Assembly: GCA_964597535.1 (NCBI GenBank) | Contig: CAZQYB010000039.1 | Span: forward strand, 1 to 18,418 | Direction of reading: 5' to 3' | DNA: 18,418 nt | From: CAZQYB01 sp964597535 | Lineage (GTDB): Bacteria; Planctomycetota; Phycisphaerae; Sedimentisphaerales; Anaerobacaceae | Shown here: in pieces, positions 6,158-13,287 of the stretch | Layout of the letters: each line of letters starts with the position of its first letter | How positions within the stretch are numbered: the stretch's first letter is position 1 | Notes under the pieces: model-generated | What the model saw: only the letters and a program-made list of their open reading frames with translations | Told to the model about the DNA's origin: nothing | Database searches by the model: none | Translations under genes and position numbers: made by a program

Positions 6158-8425
6158 TTATGGCTCATCGGACCACAGCCAGTACTCGGCCAACGCAGCA
6201 TAGTCTGAAAAGTCAATCACGTCATCCGGAGCGGTAATATTTACCGACGGCTCATTTTTCAGCCAGTACAGCACTAATTCTGCCAGGTCATCAAAATCAA
6301 CGTCGCAATCCTCATCGAAATCCCCTGGAGCAAATGTCGTTGTGAAAGACCAAACCGGCCCCTCGGTCTCGCCGAAGAAATTCTTCGAGACGACCTGCCA
6401 GTAATATATTGTGCACGGCCTCAGCGATGCGTTCGGCTCAGGCGTCGGGTCACACACCGGCTCGTTAATATCGCTACATACCGGTTCCGTCGGCGGACTA
6501 TTGCTCTCAAGATATACATCATACTTGTGCAAGCCGAGCAAAGCGGAGAATTCCGTGGTGCGGGTAACGTACTCCCAACCAGGGCAGCCTGTGTTCGGGC
6601 ACACGTTGGAACGGTCGCAGTCCCCATCCTCAACAAAATCGGGATTGCCGCCGTAAAGAATGCCTTCCACCTCAAGGCTATCAGCATTGAGGACCGCCGA
6701 ACCCGAGTTGCCGCCGTAGGTGTCCGAATCGGCCTGGAAGTACCCAGATGCCGTATTCTCGCGAACTGTTGCCCCTGCATCGTATTTTCTTGGAAGCCCT
6801 ATCGGATGGCCTATCACAATCAGCCCACTGTCGTCAGCCACAATGCCTTCGCTACGCACGCCCAACGGACTGTGACCGATTACCTCCCTGTCTAATCGAA
6901 TAAGTGCCCAGTCCGGGTCTCCTATCTGCCGCGCAATAACTTCGCTGCAGTAATAAATCTGCGATTCGTCTATTGTCAGCACGGGGGTATTGGCATCCAG
7001 CATAACGAAACCAAATACAACAGCCATATCCGTACAGTAGTCCTCGCATGCACAATGACCCGTAGTAGCTATAATATCCGGAGCCACTAAGAATCCTGAG
7101 CACCAGGCCGGATTCAGCTGGTCGCGAAACGGCTCATCAGAACAAAGTGGATTACCAGTCCATATTGGGTCAATCCGCTCGTACCACTCGGCGTAGGTTT
7201 CACTCGGCAGCGAGAACGTCCCGTCATTGTTGTCAACCAGCGCGGACAAGGACACCAGTGCCACGGTCGAATCACCGGCTGCTAAAATGTTGGCGTCGTT
7301 CACCTCATACTCGTCGAGACGGTCGTCACTGCCATAAATGACCTTCGGCGTTATAGCCCCTTCCGAAGACATAGTTGCTTCAATCCCACCGGATGCATAC
7401 GCTTCACCGCCGTTCCAGGACAGTATCGCCTGGAGCGACACATTGTTCACATCATTCGCGGGGCTGGGACTATTCGGCTCAGGCGGTAAATCGCAGCCGC
7501 TATTGGTAACGGTAAGAGTATAATCGCCCGCCTCGCCGTAGTATCCGGCTACACGGATAAGATAAGTGCTTGCTTCGGTTACCGTCATCATAATTTCTGA
7601 TTGAAGACCCTCGCAGGTATCATCGTTACACGCCAACTCCGTCCCCTCGCACCCATCGAAAACAGCCAGTGTCGTATCAAATGTGCTGCCGGCAAGACTT
7701 ATCGTAACCAAACCAGGATTATTGGGTGCGTATGAATGCCACACATCCGCCGTATCATTGTAACTGCAACTGCTCTGCCCATCCTCTGTCGCACCAACTG
7801 TTGAACCGGAGTATGGCACCCCCTCTGTCACCGCTATGGCATCATTACAATCGTCATTAGCCGGCGGTGATATGTCCTCGTAATATACTTTAATCCACCA
7901 ATAGTCGATATGACCGGTATCCAAATAGCCACAATCCATCGCCCACAGGAGCCACACTTGGTTCACCAATTTCCCATTGAATGTCGTAATCCCAGTTTCA
8001 GTTTCATTGATATTATCTGCGCCGCCGCCTTCGTTTTCCCACAGGTCATACCAGTAGCTTAAGTAGTCCTCATCACTCAGGTCCACATCCAGGTCGCCCA
8101 CATAGGTATGAATGATTTCGTAATGAACATCTACACACGTGACTATAGCACCCCCCGGCCCTCCTGAGATGGGAATTTCGCTGTAGACCCAATCGCCGCA
8201 AAAAGGCGCGTCGGCATCGGGAATGGTAACATTATCGTGGTTTTCGCCGTACTCATTAGGCCCCGAACAACTGCTCAATATCGTCGCTCCACCGTCCAGC
8301 ATGACGCCTTTGCCTGAAGTGTCCGCAAGTGCACCGTTAGCTGCAATAACTATCGTCAGGAACAAAGCAAACATATCGGGGATAATGTAATTCCCTCTTC
8401 GCCGGCGTTTTGCCTTTCTAAGCAT
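6158..8425 (-). CDS. Secreted multidomain serine protease (chymotrypsin fold) with P-domain, PPC, split Fn3-like and dockerin-like modules
   Basis: The 755-residue protein starts at ATG 8425, with GGAGG 8 bases upstream. A basic N-terminus (RKAKRRRR) and hydrophobic stretch end in ALA-D at 34/35, a likely Sec signal peptide. In order there follow a proprotein-convertase P-like domain (about 45-183, with HTYVGDLDVDLS and GHIDYWWIKVYY) and a PPC domain (about 188-308, DVWHSYAP to GDYTLTV). Next comes the first strands of an Fn3-like domain (318-340, NSPSPANDVNNVSLQAILSW). A trypsin/V8-like protease domain then spans about 345-630 with H457 (ATTGHC), D505 (DPDWALIRLD) and S574 (GGNSGSAV), and is followed by the remaining Fn3-like strands (634-696, KYDVYLES ... 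YYWQVV ... GPVWSFTT). A dockerin-like module closes the protein (699-752, GDFDEDCDVDFDDL and DDVIDFSDYAALAEYW). Many cysteines suggest disulfides and extracytoplasmic life. The triad is complete, so it should be active. Substrate unknown. Confidence 0.88.
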   Translation of the reverse strand: MLRKAKRRRRGNYIIPDMFALFLTIVIAANGALADTSGKGVMLDGGATILSSCSGPNEYGENHDNVTIPDADAPFCGDWVYSEIPISGGPGGAIVTCVDVHYEIIHTYVGDLDVDLSDEDYLSYWYDLWENEGGGADNINETETGITTFNGKLVNQVWLLWAMDCGYLDTGHIDYWWIKVYYEDISPPANDDCNDAIAVTEGVPYSGSTVGATEDGQSSCSYNDTADVWHSYAPNNPGLVTISLAGSTFDTTLAVFDGCEGTELACNDDTCEGLQSEIMMTVTEASTYLIRVAGYYGEAGDYTLTVTNSGCDLPPEPNSPSPANDVNNVSLQAILSWNGGEAYASGGIEATMSSEGAITPKVIYGSDDRLDEYEVNDANILAAGDSTVALVSLSALVDNNDGTFSLPSETYAEWYERIDPIWTGNPLCSDEPFRDQLNPAWCSGFLVAPDIIATTGHCACEDYCTDMAVVFGFVMLDANTPVLTIDESQIYYCSEVIARQIGDPDWALIRLDREVIGHSPLGVRSEGIVADDSGLIVIGHPIGLPRKYDAGATVRENTASGYFQADSDTYGGNSGSAVLNADSLEVEGILYGGNPDFVEDGDCDRSNVCPNTGCPGWEYVTRTTEFSALLGLHKYDVYLESNSPPTEPVCSDINEPVCDPTPEPNASLRPCTIYYWQVVSKNFFGETEGPVWSFTTTFAPGDFDEDCDVDFDDLAELVLYWLKNEPSVNITAPDDVIDFSDYAALAEYWLWSDEP

Positions 8426-8906
8426 CGACCTGTCCTCCGTCTGTGAATGTACCTAATTGCACATCCAGCTTCATTTTCCGGACATATCCTCCGAAGCAAA
8501 AAAACCACGACAGGACCTGCCTGTTCCCGTCCGATTTTTCCAGAGTATAAATATATAATATAATCTCGAACCACAAAAATCAAGACAAAACAGACAAAGC
8601 CGTAATGGTCTCCTGGGGGGGGGGGCTTATTTTTTCAAGCTTTTTCGCGCAGCAGGGGCTATCCGCTGCCTTTCCACCTCCTTTTTAGCTTCTGACAACA
8701 ATCCCAGGTCATACGTCTTGTCCTTCTAAAGGGGATACGATGTTCCCTGGAAATCCCAGAATATTGTTAGTTTATCATTGAAATTCCGATTAAAATATTG
8801 TAAAAACATTTGATAAGCTTTTGTTGACCGTCGGCAGGATACCGGGAATCAGGTACCCCGCACCGTTCTACAGAATGTTTTGGGAAATTAGATTGATTTA
8901 GGACCT
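8426..8906. other. Divergent intergenic region without a gene
   Basis: These 481 bases separate the minus-strand protease gene from the plus-strand 8907 gene and should hold both promoters. I see an AT-rich stretch near 8544-8580 with a minus-strand promoter candidate, an unbroken run of 11 G at 8615-8625, and a weak inverted repeat GCAGC...GCTGC near 8650-8672. A very strong Shine-Dalgarno-like AAAAGGAGGTGG (minus strand, near 8677-8688) is not followed by an open frame. No plus-strand promoter for the 8907 gene was convincing, and no RNA gene was recognised. Confidence 0.5.
8555..8583 (-). promoter_or_regulatory. Candidate sigma-70-like promoter for the protease gene
   Basis: On the minus strand TTGATT (8583-8578) and TATTAT (8560-8555) are separated by 17 bases. 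The site lies in an AT-rich patch in otherwise balanced sequence, leaving a leader of about 120 bases before the protease ATG at 8425. Only four of six bases match the consensus in each hexamer, so AT richness could mislead. Confidence 0.3.
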
Positions 8907-9623
8907 ATGGCACGTACTCGCAGGAAAAGGGCTCTTTACGAGGTGATTGGCAAAACCAAGCTAAGGCCGGGCCACGGCAGGGCGGTAGAGAAATTGCATC
9001 CGGAAAAGTCCGAAGAAGGTGAGCCGAGTGCGGAAAAATCCGCTGCGTCAATGCCCGATTGGGTATCGCAATGGCGAAAAAAACCGAGAATCGTGCAATT
9101 TAACGCCGGCAGAATTGAAGTATCAATGCCGTATCAGCTTGCAATTGCGCTGCTTCTGGGCGTTATTCTGCTGGTCTTAATTGCTTTCAGGGTTGGCGAA
9201 TATAGCGGCAGGACTAAGCATACATTACCCGCAAATGCCCCAAGCGCCAAAGGGACGGCACCAGTGCCGACGGGAAAAAAGTCTGAAGCAACGGCTACGG
9301 CTGCGAAGGGGACGGATGTGTCGGCTAAAGCTAAAGGTGACCATCGTATTGTGATAAAGCAGTATCACAGAAGTAGGGACCTGGAGCACGTTCAGAGATA
9401 TTTTCTGACCTACGGCATTGAAACTGTAATCCAAAAACGCGGCGACCGGCACTTTTTGCTGACAAAGAATACATATCAGAACCCTAAACGAGTTGGAACT
9501 GACGGGGCGGCTGCGAAGAAGAGAATAATAGAAATAGGGGCAGGGTATAAAGCTCCGCAGGGCTATGAAAGTTTCGCTCCGAGGTTATTTAGCGACGCCT
9601 ACGGCGAAAAAATTAAAAAGTAG
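8907..9623 (+). CDS. Single-span membrane protein with SPOR-like C-terminal domain, function unknown
   Basis: The 238-residue protein begins at ATG 8907 with AGGA 5 bases before it. The N-terminal 70 residues are strongly basic (MARTRRKRALYEVIGKTKL). One membrane span lies at about 76-95 (PYQLAIALLLGVILLVLIAF), followed by a low-complexity Ala/Lys/Thr linker (about 107-144). The compact C-terminal domain (about 145-238) begins IVIKQYHRSRDLEHVQRYFL and continues YGIETVIQKRGDRHFLL. That hydrophobic strand, helix and strand pattern resembles SPOR domains, which bind peptidoglycan stripped of stem peptides, but the resemblance is by pattern only. Predicted topology is N-terminus in, C-terminal domain out. 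It is followed 19 bases later by the small basic protein gene, so the two probably form an operon. I recall similar N-termini in planctomycetes but cannot give a function. Confidence 0.7.
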   Translation: MARTRRKRALYEVIGKTKLRPGHGRAVEKLHPEKSEEGEPSAEKSAASMPDWVSQWRKKPRIVQFNAGRIEVSMPYQLAIALLLGVILLVLIAFRVGEYSGRTKHTLPANAPSAKGTAPVPTGKKSEATATAAKGTDVSAKAKGDHRIVIKQYHRSRDLEHVQRYFLTYGIETVIQKRGDRHFLLTKNTYQNPKRVGTDGAAAKKRIIEIGAGYKAPQGYESFAPRLFSDAYGEKIKK

Positions 9624-9642
9624 TTTTTAGGAGAGTTCTCGA

Positions 9643-9906
9643 ATGTCTGTTGACCGTTCATTAAAAATCAAGGGGGCATTGAGCAGGCACCGAAACGTTT
9701 TGACGCGAGCCGAGCGCATTGAGCAGCTAAAAGATGAGGAGCGGTGGTCTGAAGATGATTCTGTACTCGCTCTGCCGAAGGTCGCGCATTACAAGAGTCA
9801 CACCGGCCGAAAAGCAGCAAAAGCTGAAGTAGCCGAAGAAGCTGCCGCCACTGAAGCGCCGACCGAAGCAGCCGAAACCACGGAAACTGAAAAGAAAGAA
9901 AGTTAA
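9643..9906 (+). CDS. Small basic protein of the Planctomycetes/Verrucomicrobia/Chlamydiae family
   Basis: This 87-residue protein matches my recollection of the small basic protein family TIGR04137, whose members share SLK...L.RHRNVLTRAERIE.L followed by W..  and V..LPKV. Here these read DRSLKIKGALSRHRNVLTRA, ERIEQLKDEERW and SVLALPKVAHYKS. The family's role is not established; its basic RHRNVLTRAER helix suggests RNA or ribosome contact, which is an inference. The ATG at 9643 is preceded by AGGAGAG 7 bases away. The oddity is the tail: residues from about 61 on are almost all Ala, Glu and Thr, ending in KKES, making the C-terminus strongly acidic. It lies 19 bases after the SPOR-like gene. 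No clear terminator follows. Confidence 0.85.
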   Translation: MSVDRSLKIKGALSRHRNVLTRAERIEQLKDEERWSEDDSVLALPKVAHYKSHTGRKAAKAEVAEEAAATEAPTEAAETTETEKKES

Positions 9907-10104
9907 AAAAAGTCACCAGTCAGCTCTTTCCTGTTTGAGCCACTTTCTTAGCAAAAAAACCGGGGACGCAAAAGTAAAAGACGACCCGCCGATAAACTGG
10001 GGGCTGAGTGTTCTTGAGACTATTGTGTCACGCACGGAACAGCCATAACAAATATCAACCAAGGAATCTCGAATTGCGAAGGGTATGGGGGGTAGTTTTG
10101 ACTG

Positions 10105-10116
10105 ATTATCGATAAT
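10105..10116. promoter_or_regulatory. 12-bp perfect palindrome ATTATCGATAAT, possible operator
   Basis: A perfect 12-bp inverted repeat ends 6 bases upstream of the -35 hexamer of the predicted aminotransferase promoter. A wider 9-bp inverted repeat (AATTGCGAA at 10072-10080, TTCGCAATT at 10116-10124) surrounds it and runs into the -35. This placement would suit a dimeric regulator, but AT-rich palindromes also arise by chance. Confidence 0.35.
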
Positions 10117-10122
10117 TCGCAA

Positions 10123-10151
10123 TTGCTTATTTGAGTGGGATGGGCTATTAT
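10123..10151 (+). promoter_or_regulatory. Predicted promoter giving a leaderless aminotransferase mRNA
   Basis: TTGCTT (10123-10128), a 17-base spacer and TATTAT (10146-10151) form a sigma-70-like promoter. Only 8 bases lie between the -10 hexamer and the ATG at 10160, so transcription should start within a base or two of the start codon. No Shine-Dalgarno sequence precedes the ATG, which agrees with leaderless translation. Confidence 0.5.
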
Positions 10152-10159
10152 AGTCGCAA

Positions 10160-11269
10160 ATGAGAAAATATATCGCAGACAGAACAAGCAAAATCGACTC
10201 AAGCGGAATCAGAAAGGTGTTTGCGCTGGCGGCGGAGATGAAAGACCCGATAAATTTCTCAATCGGTCAGCCGGACTTCGATGTGCCGGATGCGCTGAAA
10301 GAAGAGGCGATAAAGGCAATCACCGCAGGGCAGAATAAATACTCGCAGACGGCGGGTGACAGTATCCTGAAGGAAAAAATCGCCGGACAAGTAAAAAAGG
10401 AGTTCGGCTGGGAGAAGCCGACAGTACTTGTGACCAGTGGCGTGAGCGGGGGGCTGCTATTAGCGTTTATGGCACTTATCAATCCGGGCGATGAAGTGAT
10501 TATACCAGACCCTTATTTCGTGATTTACAAGCATATAATCAATATGCTCGGCGGCAAATGTGTTTTCGTTGACACCTATCCTGATTTTAAGCTCCCCGTC
10601 GAAGCAATCGGCAGGGCGGTAACGGCTAAAACCAAAATAATTATAGTCAATTCGCCCTGCAATCCGACCGGTGTGGTCTATTCGGCAGGACAAATAAAGG
10701 CGCTTGCTGAGATAGCAGCGGAAAAAGATATACTTATTCTGAGCGATGAAATATATGAGAAGTTCTGCTATGACGGCGACTATCCAGGTATAGCGAATTG
10801 CTGTGATAGGACCATTTTGCTGCGCGGTTTCAGCAAGGCCTATGCGATGACCGGCTGGCGGCTTGGCTATGTGGCAGTTCAGGAGTCCTTGAAAGACATA
10901 ATCGAGGAGATGACCAAGATACAGCAATATACCTTCGTTTGTGCGCCAACGCCTTTCCAGAAGGCTGCTGTCGCTGCTCTGGATTATGACGTCAGCGATT
11001 TAGTCGCAGCATACAGGAAAAAAAGGGACGTTCTTTATGATGGGCTAAAGGACAAGTTTGAACTCATAAAGCCGGGCGGGGCGTTTTACGCATTTGTTAA
11101 AGCGCCGGGCGGCTCGGCTACACAGTTTGTCGAGAAGGCAATTAAAAACAACGTGCTTATCATACCGGGAAATGTATTCAGCGAAAAGGATACGCATTTC
11201 AGGATAAGTTACGCAACAACCGACGAAAAGATAGAGCAGGGGGTGGAGATTTTACGCAGGCTCGCATAG
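10160..11269 (+). CDS. PLP-dependent class I/II aminotransferase
   Basis: This cytoplasmic fold-type I aminotransferase transfers an amino group between an amino acid and a 2-oxoacid. At 369 residues it has family length. Key residues are visible: the FSIGQPDFDVPD substrate loop (33-44), N168 in NSPCNPTG, D196 and Y199 in SDEIYE, the PLP lysine K226 in RGFSKAYAMTGWRLGY, R234, and the substrate carboxylate arginine R348 in HFRISYA. The group resembles aspartate/aromatic-type enzymes; the exact amino acid cannot be read from the sequence. The ATG at 10160 is supported by the N-terminal SSGIRKVFALAAEMKDPINF, which aligns with relatives. There is no Shine-Dalgarno; a promoter -10 box ends 8 bases before the ATG. 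It appears to be its own transcription unit, 156 bases ahead of the phosphate symporter. Confidence 0.92.
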   Translation: MRKYIADRTSKIDSSGIRKVFALAAEMKDPINFSIGQPDFDVPDALKEEAIKAITAGQNKYSQTAGDSILKEKIAGQVKKEFGWEKPTVLVTSGVSGGLLLAFMALINPGDEVIIPDPYFVIYKHIINMLGGKCVFVDTYPDFKLPVEAIGRAVTAKTKIIIVNSPCNPTGVVYSAGQIKALAEIAAEKDILILSDEIYEKFCYDGDYPGIANCCDRTILLRGFSKAYAMTGWRLGYVAVQESLKDIIEEMTKIQQYTFVCAPTPFQKAAVAALDYDVSDLVAAYRKKRDVLYDGLKDKFELIKPGGAFYAFVKAPGGSATQFVEKAIKNNVLIIPGNVFSEKDTHFRISYATTDEKIEQGVEILRRLA

Positions 11270-11425
11270 TCAAAATCAAGGACGAGAAGGCCGGACTAAG
11301 GAAACCCGTTCCGCGAGTTTGTATTTTGCATTTTTTGGTTTTTTTGATTGACCAGTTAAACGAGAGCATAGTAAACTGCCGCGCAGTCATAAATCTTTTG
11401 TTTTTGACAGGGGCTGTAGGTCAAT

Positions 11426-13114
11426 ATGGTCAAAGATATGATTTTCTACACGGTAGGGGGGTTGGGGCTGTTCTTGTTCGGCATGGGGATTATGTCGGAG
11501 GGGTTGAAAAAAGCCGCGAGCCGGAGAGTTCGCAAACTGCTCACATTACTCACCAGGCACCGAATAATCGCAGTACTGATCGGTGCTATCACCACCTGCC
11601 TTATACAGTCCAGCTCAGCAATGACTGTCATGACAGTGGGTTTTGTCAATGCAGGTTTGATGACACTCAAGCAGGCCTTATGCATTGTTCTTGGTGCAAA
11701 TGTCGGAACAACCTTTACGGCGTGGCTGGTCTCAGGCTTGGCCGTGTTCAAGATTACCACATATTCGCTGCCGGCCATCGGCGTGGGATTTCTGATACGA
11801 ATGCTCGGCAAAACCCAGAAAACCCGCAACTTTGGTCAGATAATACTTGGCTTCGGCATTTTGTTTACCGGCATAGATTTTATGAAAGAAGCCTTCGGTC
11901 CGCTGCAAGACAGTCAGCAGGTGCACGAAGCTTTAATATGGCTTGGGGACAAACCATACCTTGCGGTACTGGCGGGAACCATTATCACTATGCTGCTCCA
12001 AAGCAGTTCGGCTACGATAGCGATGGTACAAATACTTGCATTCAACGGGGCGTTCGGCAGTGATTGGCCTACAGCATTACGAGTTGCAATACCATTTATT
12101 CTTGGTGATAACATCGGTACCACTATTACAGCAGAAATAGCGTCGATTCGCACGTCGTTGGCTGCCCGGCGGACAGCTCGCGGGCATACGTTGTTTAACA
12201 TCATCGGCGTGCTTTATGTCTTCCCCTTGGTTTGGATAGGCTGGTTTGCCGACATCGTGGAGTGGATTACCCCGCTCAAGCTCACACAATACACGATTAT
12301 GGTCCACATAGCGGTTGCCCACAGCACGTTTAACGTATTCAATACGCTTGTTTTTCTCCCGCTTATCGGCTGGCTCGAGGCGTTGGTAACGAAGCTGGTA
12401 CCTCCCACGGCCAAGGATGCTGTATCAAAACCTGTTGTCCTGGAAGAACATTTGCTTAACACACCAGAGATTGCGGTACACCAGGCAAGACGTGAGATTA
12501 TACGGATGGGCGAGGTTGCAAAACAAGCCGTTAACCAGGCCATCGACGGCCTCGAAGCCGATGACAGAAAGAAACTCGGCCTGGTGCAGCAGGCAGAGGA
12601 CGCTGTCGATAATTTTCAGTTTGAAATAACCTCATATCTGGCAGCACTTTCAAGAAGAGAGATTTCGGCTGAGTTGTCGGTGGAATTGCCGGTGCTTCTG
12701 CACACGGTCAACGACCTCGAGCGTATCGGGGATCACGCTGTCAATATTGCCGAAATCGCCGAGCGAAAGATTGAACAGAAATTATCATTCAGCGATTCTG
12801 CGCAAACCGAAGCGGCCCGATTGAAAAACCAGGCAAACGAAATGTTCGATTATATTTCAGCGGCTTTGAAAAATAATGATGTTGAATCGGCCAAAGCGGC
12901 CCTTGTCAACGAGGATAATCTCAACAGGATGCAGATGGATTTTCGCCGCAGCCATGTGAAGCGTATGACGGACGGCGATTGCTCACCTGAGGCGGGGCTC
13001 ATATTTATCGACCTTGTTGACAATGTGGAGAAAATCGGCGACCACCTTACGAACATCGCCCAGGCCGTGATAGGGGGCCTGCAGTGGGACGGGGCCCAAA
13101 TGAAAGCTCAGTAA
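11426..13114 (+). CDS. Na+/phosphate cotransporter (NptA/PNaS family) with C-terminal PhoU-like domain
   Basis: This inner-membrane sodium-coupled phosphate symporter has 562 residues. The membrane part (about 1-325) carries the duplicated signature of the family, QSSSAMTVMTVGFVNAG (61-77) and LQSSSATIAM (191-200), each followed by GANVGTT (90-96) or GDNIGTT (227-233). From about 345 to 550 there is a soluble helical PhoU-like domain with two copies of the acidic metal-binding motif, DLERIGDHAVNIAE (430-443) and DNVEKIGDHLTNIA (532-545). The fusion suggests intracellular gating of uptake, as proposed for PhoU domains. The start at 11426 is preceded by TAGG, a weak ribosome site 5 bases away; its N-terminus (YTVGGLGLFLFGMGIMSEGL) is typical. 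It is followed after 155-175 bases by a second phosphate transport system with its own PhoU-fold partner. Transport of a related anion is possible. Confidence 0.9.
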   Translation: MVKDMIFYTVGGLGLFLFGMGIMSEGLKKAASRRVRKLLTLLTRHRIIAVLIGAITTCLIQSSSAMTVMTVGFVNAGLMTLKQALCIVLGANVGTTFTAWLVSGLAVFKITTYSLPAIGVGFLIRMLGKTQKTRNFGQIILGFGILFTGIDFMKEAFGPLQDSQQVHEALIWLGDKPYLAVLAGTIITMLLQSSSATIAMVQILAFNGAFGSDWPTALRVAIPFILGDNIGTTITAEIASIRTSLAARRTARGHTLFNIIGVLYVFPLVWIGWFADIVEWITPLKLTQYTIMVHIAVAHSTFNVFNTLVFLPLIGWLEALVTKLVPPTAKDAVSKPVVLEEHLLNTPEIAVHQARREIIRMGEVAKQAVNQAIDGLEADDRKKLGLVQQAEDAVDNFQFEITSYLAALSRREISAELSVELPVLLHTVNDLERIGDHAVNIAEIAERKIEQKLSFSDSAQTEAARLKNQANEMFDYISAALKNNDVESAKAALVNEDNLNRMQMDFRRSHVKRMTDGDCSPEAGLIFIDLVDNVEKIGDHLTNIAQAVIGGLQWDGAQMKAQ

Positions 13115-13154
13115 GCAAAGGTCATATTCCCCACTAATCAGAAGAAAAACACGC

Positions 13155-13183
13155 TTGACCGTTCGAAGCAAATAAGCTACAAC
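13155..13183 (+). promoter_or_regulatory. Candidate promoter of the DUF47-PiT operon
   Basis: TTGACC (13155-13160) and TACAAC (13178-13183) are separated by 17 bases, lying about 105 bases before the DUF47 ATG in the gap after the symporter gene. Match is five of six for -35 and four of six for -10. No Pho-box-like direct repeats were recognised nearby. Confidence 0.4.
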
Positions 13184-13287
13184 TACCATACAAATTCGTA
13201 TTTTGTGAATAGTAAATTGAATTCTTCGGATATTCTTGGTTTGAGCTTACGGCCAATGTTAACCCCTGTTTGTTAAAGGAGAGACCA

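Noticed and set aside
5561..6208. Plus-strand frame of 215 codons opposite the sigma factor
   Set aside because: It covers the clear sigma region 2/4 coding sequence on the other strand and has no ribosome site or recognisable motif.
8677..8688. Very strong Shine-Dalgarno-like AAAAGGAGGTGG on the minus strand, also resembling the complement of the 16S rRNA 3' end
   Set aside because: No open frame follows it on the minus strand and no rRNA sequence surrounds it; probably chance.
8856..8876. Possible third copy of the 2183/2798 repeat (CCGCACCGTTCTA)
   Set aside because: Similarity is short and the reading-frame tail is not preserved.
9913..10191. Minus-strand frame after the small basic protein
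   Set aside because: No family resemblance; it crosses the AT-rich inverted repeats and the aminotransferase promoter. The 9907-10159 gap holds only the promoter and palindromes.
11344..11377. Promoter candidates (TTGATT/CATAGT or TTGACC/TAAACT) before the phosphate symporter
   Set aside because: The gap surely needs a promoter, but several overlapping weak matches in AT-rich DNA prevent choosing one.
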